Notes: a model not told the origin generated them from the sequence alone. A stretch of DNA of 35,476 nt from a bacterium (candidate division B38) B3_B38 (GCA_005223145.1 NJBL01000018.1:1161-36636); one strand, 5' to 3'; shown: positions 9,811 through 19,910, counted from the first letter of the stretch. Numbers and translations: made by a program.

Positions 9811-10887
9811 ATGGAGCCGAAGAATGAATCGCTTTCCCACTTTCCTTACCAGCTTACTCCCCGGGGTAAGTTTCTGCTGGGAATTACCCTGGCTCTCTTT
9901 TTAGCTGCTATTAACACCGGCAATAATCTTCTTTATCTAATAGTTTCGCTCCTTATTAGTTCATATCTGCTCAGCCTCCCACTCTCAAGAGCGGTGTTGA
10001 GGGGAATTAGAGTTGATGTCAAGCTGCCCTCTGACATCTGGGCTGGCGAGAGGTTCTTCATAACTTTTAAGATAATCAATGAGAATCGGCATTTATCCTC
10101 CCAGCCCTTTTTCCTACACTGGTGCGGTGATTTTCAGCTGACCGCCATCCCCTTTATACCCGATATACCTCCGGGGGAGAGCGTCTCCCTTAAGGTCGAG
10201 CATTCCTTTGACCGGAGAGGCTCCTATCATCTCTCTTATACAGAGGGTAGGGTTTTTTACCCCTTCGGTCTGATGGCGCGAAGGGAGAAGTTGGTCACCC
10301 CCATGGAGATAGTAGTGTATCCTCCCATAGAGCGATTAAGAGAGCTTGCTGCGGGTAAAAGCCTGGAAGAAGGGCTCATGGAGAGCGTTATGAAGGGATG
10401 GGGACACAGCCTCCACAGCCTGCGGGAGTACTTGCCCGGGGATGAGGTTCGCTTCCTGCATTGGAAGGCATCGGCTAAGCTGTCCAGGCTTATGGTGAAA
10501 GAGTTTGCCCGGGAGGATGAGCAGAGGGTCTCCCTGATCATGGACACCTCCCCCGGGGACAGGAAAGAGGAGGGGGTCGACATCGAGTTTGAGAGGTGCG
10601 TTATTCTGACAGCCTCTTTAGCCTGGCATTTCATTACCAAGAATTACTCGGTGCAGTTATTGAGCCCCCAGGGAGACATACCTCCTGAGTTTGGGATGCC
10701 TCAACTGTTCAGAATTTTAAAATTTCTGGCGTTGGTTGAACCGTCAGCCGAGGCAGAGGATAGCTGGCAGAGGCTACTCCTCTCGCGCGGGGAGCTGTCC
10801 AGAGAGCTGTGCTTCTGGATTTCAACCAGAGGGACGGCAACCTCCCCTTTCCCTCGAGGGCAGGTGGTGGCTTTCCCTGCAGGATGA
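9811..10887 (+). CDS. DUF58 domain-containing protein
   Basis: Two N-terminal TM segments; LREYLPGDEVRFLHWKASAKLSRLMVKEFAREDE is the DUF58 signature. Sits between MoxR and a transglutaminase-like gene. Confidence 0.9.
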   Translation: MEPKNESLSHFPYQLTPRGKFLLGITLALFLAAINTGNNLLYLIVSLLISSYLLSLPLSRAVLRGIRVDVKLPSDIWAGERFFITFKIINENRHLSSQPFFLHWCGDFQLTAIPFIPDIPPGESVSLKVEHSFDRRGSYHLSYTEGRVFYPFGLMARREKLVTPMEIVVYPPIERLRELAAGKSLEEGLMESVMKGWGHSLHSLREYLPGDEVRFLHWKASAKLSRLMVKEFAREDEQRVSLIMDTSPGDRKEEGVDIEFERCVILTASLAWHFITKNYSVQLLSPQGDIPPEFGMPQLFRILKFLALVEPSAEAEDSWQRLLLSRGELSRELCFWISTRGTATSPFPRGQVVAFPAG

Positions 10888-10938
10888 GGGGAAATACCTC
10901 AGGAATAAATATTAAGTTGCTGAACTCAGGATAAAGAA

Positions 10939-13095
10939 ATGGCATATTCCTACATCTTGCCCCGAGGCTCTGACTATACCGTCAGTGTTTCAAATGAGGA
11001 GGGGTTACCCCCACGGTTTCTGATGCTGACCTATATCGTTGTCTGCCTGGGCTTTTTCGCCCTGCTCCTCAGCCGGGGGGTAGGGCTCGCCCTGGGGGTT
11101 GTGATATTACTTTCCCTGTTTCTGAGCTGGCGATTAGCCCCTCAATTAGAACATAAAAAATGGTATCAGAGGCTGTGGAACTTTCTTGCCCTGGTGTATA
11201 TCCCCTTTTTCCTTGTTGACCTTATCGCCATTAGCAGGTCTCTTATTTTAGGGGTTACTCATCTCCTGGTCTTTATTCAGATTATCCTCCTGTTCACCCG
11301 CCGAGAAATCAGGGATTGCCGTCGCCTTTACCTCATTAGTTTCCTCCAACTGGTGGCCGCCAGCGGGCTGAGCCAGTCCCTCAGCTTCCTCCTCCCCTTT
11401 ATTTTGTTTGGTTATTTTTCGGTGCTCTTATGCAGGGTAATGAGCCCTGCCCTCTTCCTTAAAAAGGGGAAACCTTCCTCAGAAGGGATAATAACCGTAC
11501 TCCCGCGGCGGTTTTCTGGCTCCTGGCTTCTCAACAGTGGGGTGCTGTTGATAGGGTTATTAGTCGGCACTCTGTTGATATTCATTCTGTTGCCGCGGTG
11601 GGGGGCAGGTTATTTTGGCGGAAGGAGATGGAGGGCGCCCGCAGTGGTAGGCTTTTCTAAGCGGGTGGAGCTGGGAGTGATGGGGAGGGTGAGGGATAAT
11701 CCATCGGTGGTCATGCGGGTAAGGGCAGGGGAGGAGGAAGATTTTAGCCGCTTAATAGGCTGGAGAGGGTTAGCTTTCGACAACTTTGACGGGCGCTCCT
11801 GGAGCAGAACCCGCCTGCTGAAGCACCGGGTCTGGAACAGGAGCGATGGCATATTCAAGCTCAAGGAGTTCAGCACCACTGAGGGGTTAATTCGCCTGGA
11901 GTTCTATATAGAGCCCATCCGCACCGATGTCATCTTTACTGCCGGCGAGGTCTACGGAGTGGGTGGGGGGCTGAGGTGGCTATTTCGGGACGATGCCAAC
12001 AGCATGTTCTTTGTGGCGCATCTACTTGAGCGAACTTCCTATACCATCTATTCTCAGATCCGCTCCCCCTCCGCCCGGAGCTTAAGGATGGAACGGGGAG
12101 CCTACCCCAAGGAAATAAGGGATAGGTATCTCCAGGTTCCGCTCCTTGACCCCCGCATCCAGGAGCTGGCCGCGCGACTTACAGAAGATCAGCCCTCTGC
12201 CTACGATAAGGTTCGCCAGATTGAGGACTATTTAAGGCAGAATTACCGCTACTCCACCGAAGGGGTAGATACCAGGGAGGCTGACCCTCTGGCAAGCTTT
12301 CTCTTTGACCACCAGCAGGGGGACTGCCAGTATTTCGCCACCGCCATGGTGGTTCTCCTTCGGCTGGCCGGAGTTCCAGCCAGGGTGGTTAACGGTTTTA
12401 TTCCTGGTGAGTATAATAGTTTAGGTGGCTACTACCTGGTTCGCCAAAGGCATGCCCATTCCTGGGCGGAGGTCTATTTTCCTGGTCAAGGATGGATTGA
12501 ATTTGACCCTACCAGCGAATCGGTCGGCAGTGAGGCTCTATCGTCAGGGATTGGCACATTTCTGTGGAGCTGGATAGACTCCCTGCGGCTATGGTGGGAC
12601 AGGCATGTCGTTTTTTACAGCTCCTACACCCAGCAACGATATCTATATGCTCTGGCAGGGTTTTTCAAAGCGGGTTGGTCAGGGATGACGAGAGCGCTCT
12701 CCTATGGTATAGTAGGGCTGAGGGAGGCGGCATCAAGATGGGTTCCTGTTCTCAAAATTGTCGGGATAATCTGCGCCCTTGTCATTATTTCTCTGCTGGT
12801 CAGCAAGAGGGTCTTTCCCTCCTCCCGCAGGATAAGGGCTTTGAAGGGAGAGGGGGTTTGGTTTTACCATCGTATGCTGAAGCTGTTAGTCCGCAAGGGG
12901 TTTGTAAAAAAGCCCGCACAGACGCCGCTGGAGTTTGCCGTAGAGATAAGGTTTTCTGCTCCCCTTTATACTGGTCCGGTGGAAGAGCTTACCGATTGGT
13001 ATTATCGGCTGCGCTATGGAGGGCTAAATCTGGATGGGCTTCCCCGGGAACGGATTGAAGAAGCCCTTCGCAGCCTGAAAAGGAGAAGGGGATGA
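10939..13095 (+). CDS. transglutaminase-like membrane protein (TgpA/DUF3488-type)
   Basis: N-terminal TM block, core transglutaminase motifs GDCQYFATAMVVLLRLAGVPARVVNGF, HAHSWAEVYFPGQGWIEFDPT, C-terminal DUF4129-like tail. Confidence 0.9.
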   Translation: MAYSYILPRGSDYTVSVSNEEGLPPRFLMLTYIVVCLGFFALLLSRGVGLALGVVILLSLFLSWRLAPQLEHKKWYQRLWNFLALVYIPFFLVDLIAISRSLILGVTHLLVFIQIILLFTRREIRDCRRLYLISFLQLVAASGLSQSLSFLLPFILFGYFSVLLCRVMSPALFLKKGKPSSEGIITVLPRRFSGSWLLNSGVLLIGLLVGTLLIFILLPRWGAGYFGGRRWRAPAVVGFSKRVELGVMGRVRDNPSVVMRVRAGEEEDFSRLIGWRGLAFDNFDGRSWSRTRLLKHRVWNRSDGIFKLKEFSTTEGLIRLEFYIEPIRTDVIFTAGEVYGVGGGLRWLFRDDANSMFFVAHLLERTSYTIYSQIRSPSARSLRMERGAYPKEIRDRYLQVPLLDPRIQELAARLTEDQPSAYDKVRQIEDYLRQNYRYSTEGVDTREADPLASFLFDHQQGDCQYFATAMVVLLRLAGVPARVVNGFIPGEYNSLGGYYLVRQRHAHSWAEVYFPGQGWIEFDPTSESVGSEALSSGIGTFLWSWIDSLRLWWDRHVVFYSSYTQQRYLYALAGFFKAGWSGMTRALSYGIVGLREAASRWVPVLKIVGIICALVIISLLVSKRVFPSSRRIRALKGEGVWFYHRMLKLLVRKGFVKKPAQTPLEFAVEIRFSAPLYTGPVEELTDWYYRLRYGGLNLDGLPRERIEEALRSLKRRRG

Positions 13096-13658
13096 AGGAT
13101 ACTCCTGTGCCCAGCAAGAAGGAGCTCATCATCCAGATATGCGAGGAGAAGGGCTTTACAGTTGTCCGGCGGAAGGAGATAGAGCTGATCAACCGAGCCT
13201 TGAGGGAGAGGCTTGGTCCCCGGGGAGAGACGACCGCCTCCTACATCGCGAATGTGCTCATCGAGGCGGGGAAGGATGTACGTTATCGGGATATACTGGT
13301 AAAAAGGAGAGCCGATGACCGCTATGCCCAACTCTTCGAGGGGGTTTTGAGCTTTAAGAGCTTAGAAGCCGCTGAGAAGAGCTTGAGGGAGATTGACCAG
13401 CTCTACCATAAATTCAAAGCCGATGGTGATAGAGTCGGCATGGCGCGCGCTCAACTGCTGGCAACTACGGGGTGGCGAAGGGCGAGCATTATGGCTAAAA
13501 ATAAGAAGCTATCCCCTTCTGTCCGCCACGAGAAGGAGGAGATCGCCCACTGGTTCGAGCTGTGGAATGAGAACCCAGAGGTCTTCTGGGACTGGCTGGA
13601 ACTGAGAAAAAAGAGCCAGAAGTTCCAGAAGCAATTTGGAAACCACTCTGCCCCCTGA
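13092..13658 (+). CDS. uncharacterized protein
   Basis: 188-aa ORF overlapping the upstream stop by ATGA and the downstream start at 13658, so coding by operon context. No family recognised. Confidence 0.7.
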   Translation: MKDTPVPSKKELIIQICEEKGFTVVRRKEIELINRALRERLGPRGETTASYIANVLIEAGKDVRYRDILVKRRADDRYAQLFEGVLSFKSLEAAEKSLREIDQLYHKFKADGDRVGMARAQLLATTGWRRASIMAKNKKLSPSVRHEKEEIAHWFELWNENPEVFWDWLELRKKSQKFQKQFGNHSAP

Positions 13659-14116
13659 TGATTTTTATGAGCAAGAGGATTAAAGGGAGCTATTGTCTGC
13701 TCATAGAGTTGCCCAGACTGACAGTGTTATCACCGGGCAAGCTGGGGACTTTTAATATTCCTGCTGGCTGGTATGTTTACACCGGCAGTGGTGGTTCCTC
13801 ATTGGAGGGGAGGCTGAGGAGGCATGGCAGGTCTCACCCCAAGAGGCTAAGGTGGCACATAGACTATCTCCTTGCCCACCCGGCAGCAGAGCTGAGGGAG
13901 GTGTTGGCTTTCCCGGGGTATAAGGGAGGAGAATGTGCCCTCAACCGCAGGATAAAGGGAATGATGGGAGCCCGTGTGATGATCCCAGGGTTTGGCTCCT
14001 CCGATTGCACTGCTGGCTGTCAGAGCCATCTCGTTTACTTCGAGGCTAAACCCCATATCCTGAGGGCAATTCCCGAAGGATGGAGGTGGGAGTTGTATTC
14101 TCCCCAGAGGGGTTGA
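13658..14116 (+). CDS. DUF123 (GIY-YIG-like) domain protein
   Basis: GSYCLLIELP...GWYVYTGSGGSSLEGRLRRHGR...LRWHIDYLLAH, cysteine-bearing C-terminus; typical DUF123. The start could be the internal ATG at 13667. Confidence 0.82.
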   Translation: MIFMSKRIKGSYCLLIELPRLTVLSPGKLGTFNIPAGWYVYTGSGGSSLEGRLRRHGRSHPKRLRWHIDYLLAHPAAELREVLAFPGYKGGECALNRRIKGMMGARVMIPGFGSSDCTAGCQSHLVYFEAKPHILRAIPEGWRWELYSPQRG

Positions 14117-14176
14117 AGGAGGATTGGTTTTATTATAGAATTAAAGAAATGATTTAAAGCGAGAAAGGGGGTCTGT

Positions 14177-14722
14177 ATGGAACGGCAGGAGGCTCTGAAT
14201 CTGGTTAATCATCATATCAAGACCAGAAACTTAGTGAAGCACTCCCTGGCTGTGGAGGCAGCCATGCGTGCATTGGCGAGGTATTTCGGAGAGGATGAGG
14301 AGCTGTGGGGGATAGCTGGCTTGCTCCATGACCTGGACTATGAGGAGACCAAGAACGACCCTGACAGGCATGGTTTAGTAACTCCGGAGCTTTTGGCTGA
14401 AAAGGGTCTGCCCGAGGAGGTCATTTATTGCATTAAGGCTCATCCGGGACATTTTCCCCGGAGAGACCGCATTGATAAAGCGCTTTACGCCGTCGACCCT
14501 CTTACCGGTCTTATTGTCGCTGCTGCCCTGATGCACCCCACCAAGAAGCTGAATAGTGTAGATGTGACCTTCGTTATGAACCGCTTTAAGGAGAAGCGCT
14601 TCGCCGCTGGTGCCAGCCGGGAGGATATCAATACCTGTCAGGAGTTCGGTCTGGAGCTGGAGAAGTTTGTGGAGATAGTCTTAGGAGCCATGCAGGGGAT
14701 ATCTCAGGAGCTCGGATTGTGA
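14177..14722 (+). CDS. HD-domain protein (HDIG-type phosphohydrolase)
   Basis: KHSLAVEAAMRALARYFGEDEELWGIAGLLHDLDYEE...DRHG...EVIYCIKAH. Confidence 0.88.
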   Translation: MERQEALNLVNHHIKTRNLVKHSLAVEAAMRALARYFGEDEELWGIAGLLHDLDYEETKNDPDRHGLVTPELLAEKGLPEEVIYCIKAHPGHFPRRDRIDKALYAVDPLTGLIVAAALMHPTKKLNSVDVTFVMNRFKEKRFAAGASREDINTCQEFGLELEKFVEIVLGAMQGISQELGL

Positions 14723-14798
14723 GGGGGAGTTCTCTTCACCACATTCCGCAGCGAAGAGTTGATTCTCCACTCGTTTTTTAAGACCACGAGGGGCTCAT

Positions 14799-15650
14799 AT
14801 GCTATTGATAGGCGCCCATATGTCGATTGCCGGGGGGATACCTTTATCACTTGGCCGAGGGCAGGAGCTCGGTTGCCGCACCATTCAGATATTCACCAAA
14901 AACGCCAATCAATGGAGAGCGAGGGATTTAACCCCTGAAGAGGTAGCCGAATTTAACCGTCAGAAGGAGGAGACCAAGATCTGGCCGGTGGTGGCCCATG
15001 ACTCCTATCTGATAAACCTGGGTGCCCCCGATGAGGAGAGGCTGCGGAAGTCCCGGGAAGCCTTCCTTATAGAGATGCAGAGGACAGAGCTTCTGGGGCT
15101 TCCCTATCTGATAACTCATCCCGGCTCTCATTTAGAATCAGGAGAAAAAGAGGGACTAAAAAAGATAGCCGAGAGCATCGACTGGCTCCACCGCCGGACC
15201 GAGGGGTTCAAGATGCAAATTCTGCTGGAGACCACCTCCGGGCAGGGGACCAACCTCGGCTACCGCTTTGAGCACTTCTCCACCATAATGGATATGGTAG
15301 AAGATGCCAGTCGACTGGGATTCTGCTTTGACACCTGCCATGTTTTTACCGCGGGCTATGACCTGCGAACCAGAGATGCTTATGAAAAGACTATGGAAGA
15401 ATTCGACAGGGTTATAGGTCTGGCAAAGCTCAAGGCGTTTCACATCAACGATGCCAAGAACGATTTGGGAAGTCGAATCGACCGCCACCAGCACATCGGT
15501 AAGGGGGAAATAGGGCTGGATGCCTTCAGATTATTATTGAACGACCCCAGGTTTACCCATCTACCTAAGATACTGGAAACTCCCAAAGGGAAGAATATGG
15601 CGGAAGATAAGATGAACCTGGCGGTGCTGGAGAGTCTGGCAGAGGGTTAG
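14799..15650 (+). CDS. nfo: endonuclease IV (deoxyribonuclease IV)
   Basis: GAHMSIAGGIPLSLGRG, VAHDSYLINLGAP, LGFCFDTCHVFTAGYDLR, KAFHINDAKNDLGSRIDRHQHIGKG, ETP: AP-endonuclease family 2 motifs. Confidence 0.95.
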   Translation: MLLIGAHMSIAGGIPLSLGRGQELGCRTIQIFTKNANQWRARDLTPEEVAEFNRQKEETKIWPVVAHDSYLINLGAPDEERLRKSREAFLIEMQRTELLGLPYLITHPGSHLESGEKEGLKKIAESIDWLHRRTEGFKMQILLETTSGQGTNLGYRFEHFSTIMDMVEDASRLGFCFDTCHVFTAGYDLRTRDAYEKTMEEFDRVIGLAKLKAFHINDAKNDLGSRIDRHQHIGKGEIGLDAFRLLLNDPRFTHLPKILETPKGKNMAEDKMNLAVLESLAEG

Positions 15651-15651
15651 G

Positions 15652-18600
15652 TCATACGCTGGTAGAGGTCGGTTTCCCCCGTTTGGGGAAGGTGAAGTAG
15701 AATGTGCTTCCTTCGCCTTTTGCCGATTTAGCCCATATCTTTCCACCATTGGTCTCCACAATCTTCTTCACTATGGCTAACCCCGCTCCTGTGCCCTCAA
15801 CTTTCTTTTCTTCTATTCGCCTGAAGATGTGGAATATACCCTCCAGATGTTGCTCTTCAATCCCAATCCCATTGTCCTTAACATAAAACTGGTAAGTGTT
15901 ATGCAATTCGGTGCATCCGACCGCAATCTTCAGCTTTTTATTCTCATCTCTAAATTTGTAAGCATTGCTCAATAGATTCTGGAGAATCTGGCGGAAATGT
16001 AGCTTATCGGTATAGATGATGGGTAGCTTGTAGTATCGAACCTTGGGGGGGTCTATTTTAAACCGGAGGTTCAATTCCTCCACAATCTCTTTTGCCATGC
16101 TGAGTGTGTCGACATTCCGGGGTTGTTCGACAGCTTTCCCTACTCGGGAGAGCTTCAGCAGGTCGCCAATGAGCCGATTCATCTCATCGATATTGGAGGC
16201 AATCCGTTCCAGCTGATGGAGCCCTTTCTCTCCCAATCTGTCCCGGGAGGAGGCTTTCAATAACTCGGAGAAGCCTTTAATGGATATCAGCGGAGACTTC
16301 AAATCGTGAGAAACGGTGTAGACAAAGCTCTCCAGTTCCTGGCTCTTCCTCTTAATCTCTTTCTCTATTCTTTTCCTTTCCGTGATGTCGATAAATGAAG
16401 CCATCATGCAGATAGGTTTACCAGCCTCATCTGTAACTCTGCTTGCTAATAAGTGGACATCGAACAGTGAGCCATCTTTTCTCATGGCGACCAGTTCACC
16501 TACCCAACTCCCTTTTTTAGGCGATGCTTTTAATACCTCCGAAGCCCTCTCTTCCAACTGCCAGAATTTCACAGCAGGTTTTCCCAGAACCTGCTCAGCA
16601 CTATCATATCCCCACAGTTTGAGAAAAGAATTGTTTACATAGGTCAAATTCCCTTCAAGGTCGGTAATGGCAATGGCGCTAATGGATGATGCTATGGCAC
16701 TATCCTTAATCCTCATCGCCTCCTCTGCCCGCTTGCGCTCGGTGATGTCTTCAATAATACCGTCATAATACATCACTTTCCCTTTTTCATCTTTTGCTGC
16801 CACAGTCGATACTGAACCGATGAATAGAGTTCCATCCTTTTTCTTTAACTGCAATTCCTCGTCTCTCACATATCCAAACTTCAACATTTTCTCGTTAAAC
16901 TTTTTCCTATCTGCTGGATTTTGATATAAATCAGCGACATTTAAAGTAAGGAATTCCTCTCTGCTCTTGTAGCCAAACATCTTTACAATGGCAGGATTAG
17001 CCTCAATAAATTTTCCTTTAGCTCCGACGGAATTTCTATAGGCCCCCACATTGATATTGCTTGTTAAAGTTTTGTATTTCTCCTCGCTCTCTCGCAGTTC
17101 TTCCTCTGCCCGCTTGCGCTCGGTTATATCTTTATAAATAGCGACGGCGCCGAGGAACTTTTTGCCTTTGATTATGGGGGAAGCACTGAGGAGTACATTA
17201 ATTAATGTTCCATCCTTTCGCCGGCGTATAGTTTCAAAATCTATAATTTCCCTGCTCGCCATTGCTCTTCTGGTAATTGAGACTGCCTCTTGCTGCTTAC
17301 CTGTGGGGACAATGACGGCATCGATCTCCTTGCCCAGGATTTCCTCTCTGGTGTAGCCAAAGATCTTCTCCGCTCCCTTGTTCCACTCCACCACTCTTCC
17401 CTGGCTGTCGACGGAGACAATGGCATCGGTGACATTTCTGACCAGGGATTCCAGGTAGTCCCCTTTTGACCTTGCCTCTTCATACAAGCGGGCGTTTTCC
17501 ATGGCTATGGCAATCTGGGCGGCTAATATCTGCAGGGTAGAGAGGTCTTCCCTGGTGAAGGCGTTGAGCTCGGTGCTCTGGATATCAAGTACCCCTAAGA
17601 TGCGAGTACCGAATCGGATGGGGACACTTATCTCCGATTTCGTCTCGGGATAGAGCCTTCCTACATATCTTGGCTCTTTGCTCACATCGTTGGCTAATAT
17701 CGGCTTTCCAGTGTACGCCACCCACCCGATTATCCCCTCCTTAAAGCGCTGACTGTATCCTCTGGAGATTCTCATTGGCTCACCACCACCGGTCTTAAAT
17801 AGCACTCGCTTTTTTTCCGGCTCCGAGGTCCAGATACTGACCTGATAGTAACCGATGGCGGGTATAAGGTTGACTACCTTCTGGAGGAGTTTCTGCAGGT
17901 CGAGAATGGCGGTAATCTTTCTGCTGACCTGGGTGATGATGTTTAAATAGGTGCTCCTCCTCTGCTCTTTTTGGTATTGAAGACGGTATCTCTCCTTGGC
18001 TTTCTTCAGCTCACTATCCAGCCTCTTTTGCTCAGTTATGTCTTTCTCGATGGCTGCTAGCCCTATAATTTTCCCATTGGTGTCCCTTACCAGGTTGTAA
18101 GAAGCGGTGGTGTAAATGACCTCCCCCGACTTGCGCACCCTTTTCACCTCTTTTTCGAGGAAGCTCCCTCCTTTCTTCTCCACCAGCCTGAGGAGTTTTT
18201 CCTCGGTGCGTCTGAACTTTGGTGGGACAATGAACTGATCTACATGCTTACCCATCACCTCCTCGGCAGTATAGCCAAAGAGCTGCTCCGCTCCCCTGTT
18301 CCAGAGGGTTACCTTTCCCTCTTGATCAGCAACTACAACGCCATCTATGGAGTTGACAATGATATTCTCCAGGTAATTCTTTTCCTCCTGGGTCTTCTGC
18401 AACAGCTTCTGGTTATCCTTTTGAGAGCGGAATTCCTCTGCTGCTTTGGCTATTGATGAGGCGAGCTCCCTTATATTCTCCTCCCCTTTAAAGAGGTAGT
18501 CCTCCGCCCCCTTCCTCAAACAATCTACTGCTCTCTCCAGGCTTCTTTCGGAACTGTAAAAGATGAAGGGAACCTCTATCCCGGATGCTCGAAGGGCATC

Positions 18601-18813
18601 TAAGAGCTGTAAGCCGTTCATAGCGGGTGTTAGATGGTATTCGCTCACAATGAGGTCGTAAGCTCTACGCTTAGCCTTTCGTAGACCTTCTTCCCCCTCA
18701 CAGGCTAAATCAAACCTGAAGCGAGGCTCCTCTTTTTGCAAGAGGGTTCTGGTCTTTTCGGCAGCGGTAATGCTGTTATCTACGATCAGAATATTCAGGG
18801 TTTTATCTTCCAT
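15652..18813 (-). CDS. multi-domain PAS/GAF sensor histidine kinase with N-terminal receiver domain
   Basis: 1053 aa: N-terminal REC-like domain (LNILIVDNSITAAEKTRTLL), PAS, GAF, three further PAS domains with ITERKRAEE linkers, HisKA (VSHDLKSPLISIKGF), HATPase (NLLSNAYKF..DNGIGIE..GTGAGLAIVKKIVE). Confidence 0.92.
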   Translation of the reverse strand: MEDKTLNILIVDNSITAAEKTRTLLQKEEPRFRFDLACEGEEGLRKAKRRAYDLIVSEYHLTPAMNGLQLLDALRASGIEVPFIFYSSERSLERAVDCLRKGAEDYLFKGEENIRELASSIAKAAEEFRSQKDNQKLLQKTQEEKNYLENIIVNSIDGVVVADQEGKVTLWNRGAEQLFGYTAEEVMGKHVDQFIVPPKFRRTEEKLLRLVEKKGGSFLEKEVKRVRKSGEVIYTTASYNLVRDTNGKIIGLAAIEKDITEQKRLDSELKKAKERYRLQYQKEQRRSTYLNIITQVSRKITAILDLQKLLQKVVNLIPAIGYYQVSIWTSEPEKKRVLFKTGGGEPMRISRGYSQRFKEGIIGWVAYTGKPILANDVSKEPRYVGRLYPETKSEISVPIRFGTRILGVLDIQSTELNAFTREDLSTLQILAAQIAIAMENARLYEEARSKGDYLESLVRNVTDAIVSVDSQGRVVEWNKGAEKIFGYTREEILGKEIDAVIVPTGKQQEAVSITRRAMASREIIDFETIRRRKDGTLINVLLSASPIIKGKKFLGAVAIYKDITERKRAEEELRESEEKYKTLTSNINVGAYRNSVGAKGKFIEANPAIVKMFGYKSREEFLTLNVADLYQNPADRKKFNEKMLKFGYVRDEELQLKKKDGTLFIGSVSTVAAKDEKGKVMYYDGIIEDITERKRAEEAMRIKDSAIASSISAIAITDLEGNLTYVNNSFLKLWGYDSAEQVLGKPAVKFWQLEERASEVLKASPKKGSWVGELVAMRKDGSLFDVHLLASRVTDEAGKPICMMASFIDITERKRIEKEIKRKSQELESFVYTVSHDLKSPLISIKGFSELLKASSRDRLGEKGLHQLERIASNIDEMNRLIGDLLKLSRVGKAVEQPRNVDTLSMAKEIVEELNLRFKIDPPKVRYYKLPIIYTDKLHFRQILQNLLSNAYKFRDENKKLKIAVGCTELHNTYQFYVKDNGIGIEEQHLEGIFHIFRRIEEKKVEGTGAGLAIVKKIVETNGGKIWAKSAKGEGSTFYFTFPKRGKPTSTSV

Positions 18814-18898
18814 TTTTTCTATGTATTAAGTTAGCAAATTTCGTGCCTCTAAACCCTTAACAAAGGGGATATAAATCTACTGAGGGGCTACTTTTATC

Positions 18899-19345
18899 TT
18901 AATTCAAATTTGTAAAGAAGGTGAAGCTCTTCTCAGCAAGGGCTTTCCTCACCTTTTCTACCAGAGTTGGCGGATAGAAACTCTTTACCAGATACCCGTT
19001 CGCCCCCAGCTCTCGGGCTTTCTCTATATCCTCCTGGCTGGTGGAGGTAGTCAGTATGAGAACCGGTATCGATTTGAGATGAGGATCGCTTTTTAGCTCC
19101 TGCAAGATAGTGAACCCATTAATCTTCGGTATGTTTAAATCTAACAGGATCAAGCTGGGACAGGTTACCTTTTTCTTCTGGCGGGTTTTAGTTAGCTGGT
19201 GAAGGAAGGTGAGGGTCTCCTGACCGTCTTTTGTCACCCGAATCCCTTTTATCCATCGGCTTTCTTCTAACTCCGAAGTGATCAGCTCTATATGGTCTGG
19301 ATTGTCTTCCACCAATAGGATATTTAAGACCTTTAAGTTTTCCAT
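18899..19345 (-). CDS. stand-alone response regulator (Rcp1-like)
   Basis: 148 aa; NILLVEDNPDHIELI, LILLDLNIPKINGFTILQELKSD, VLILTTSTSQEDI, GANGYLVKSF; REC domain only. Confidence 0.92.
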   Translation of the reverse strand: MENLKVLNILLVEDNPDHIELITSELEESRWIKGIRVTKDGQETLTFLHQLTKTRQKKKVTCPSLILLDLNIPKINGFTILQELKSDPHLKSIPVLILTTSTSQEDIEKARELGANGYLVKSFYPPTLVEKVRKALAEKSFTFFTNLN

Positions 19346-19634
19346 CCTGGAGAACCTCCTTGAGTAGGATAAAGATTTTACTCCCTAAGGGGAACTCTCA
19401 CTGGTTTAGCTTCCATCCCCCTGACTCGGCAAGGATAAACAACATAACCTTTCTACCAAAATCTCTGAAAATCGAATAACAAAATATTTTTATCATAAAT
19501 ATCGCTAAAAGTAAAGAGGTTTATTGAAAACACCTGTCAGATGAGAGCGCTTCTTCGAGATTTGATAACCAGCATGGGGATTAGGAAGTGAAGGATGATG
19601 ATTGAACCTTTGCTGAGAAAGCCTCCCCTCGGAC

Positions 19635-19910
19635 TTATAGCTTACGGCGTTCGGCACAATAGCTTTCAATCATCGACAGGGCGGAGATTAGCTTTTGCAT
19701 CCTCCGATTCCGCAATTTTATGGCCTTGATATCTTCTAAGGGGGGCTGTTGAGAGCGCACCTCCCTCAGGAGCTTCTCTAATTCAGGTTTCAGAACCTGA
19801 AGGTCCCTCAAGGAGTACTTTTTCAGGATAACTCTATTGAGAAGAATATACCCATCCCTCAGCTGATTAGCCATGGCATAGGGGCTTCCTCCTATGAAAT
19901 AACCCATCAT
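19635..19910 (-). CDS. small uncharacterized protein divergent from pilB
   Basis: The listed ORF 19635..20075 probably starts internally at ATG 19910 (MMGYFIGGSPYAMANQLRDGY...), preceded by an AAGGGGGA-type SD; ~91 aa, basic and helical. Confidence 0.45.
   Translation of the reverse strand: MMGYFIGGSPYAMANQLRDGYILLNRVILKKYSLRDLQVLKPELEKLLREVRSQQPPLEDIKAIKLRNRRMQKLISALSMIESYCAERRKL

Noticed and set aside
10800-10930. Possible frameshift at the end of the DUF58 gene
   Set aside because: The C-terminal tail looks unusual, but no alternative frame gives a clearly better continuation and the next gene starts normally.
16715-17135. ~30-bp near-identical DNA repeats (TCTGCCCGCTTGCGCTCGGT...)
   Set aside because: They encode the repeated ITERKRAEE linker between PAS domains; explained by domain duplication, not CRISPR or a mobile repeat.
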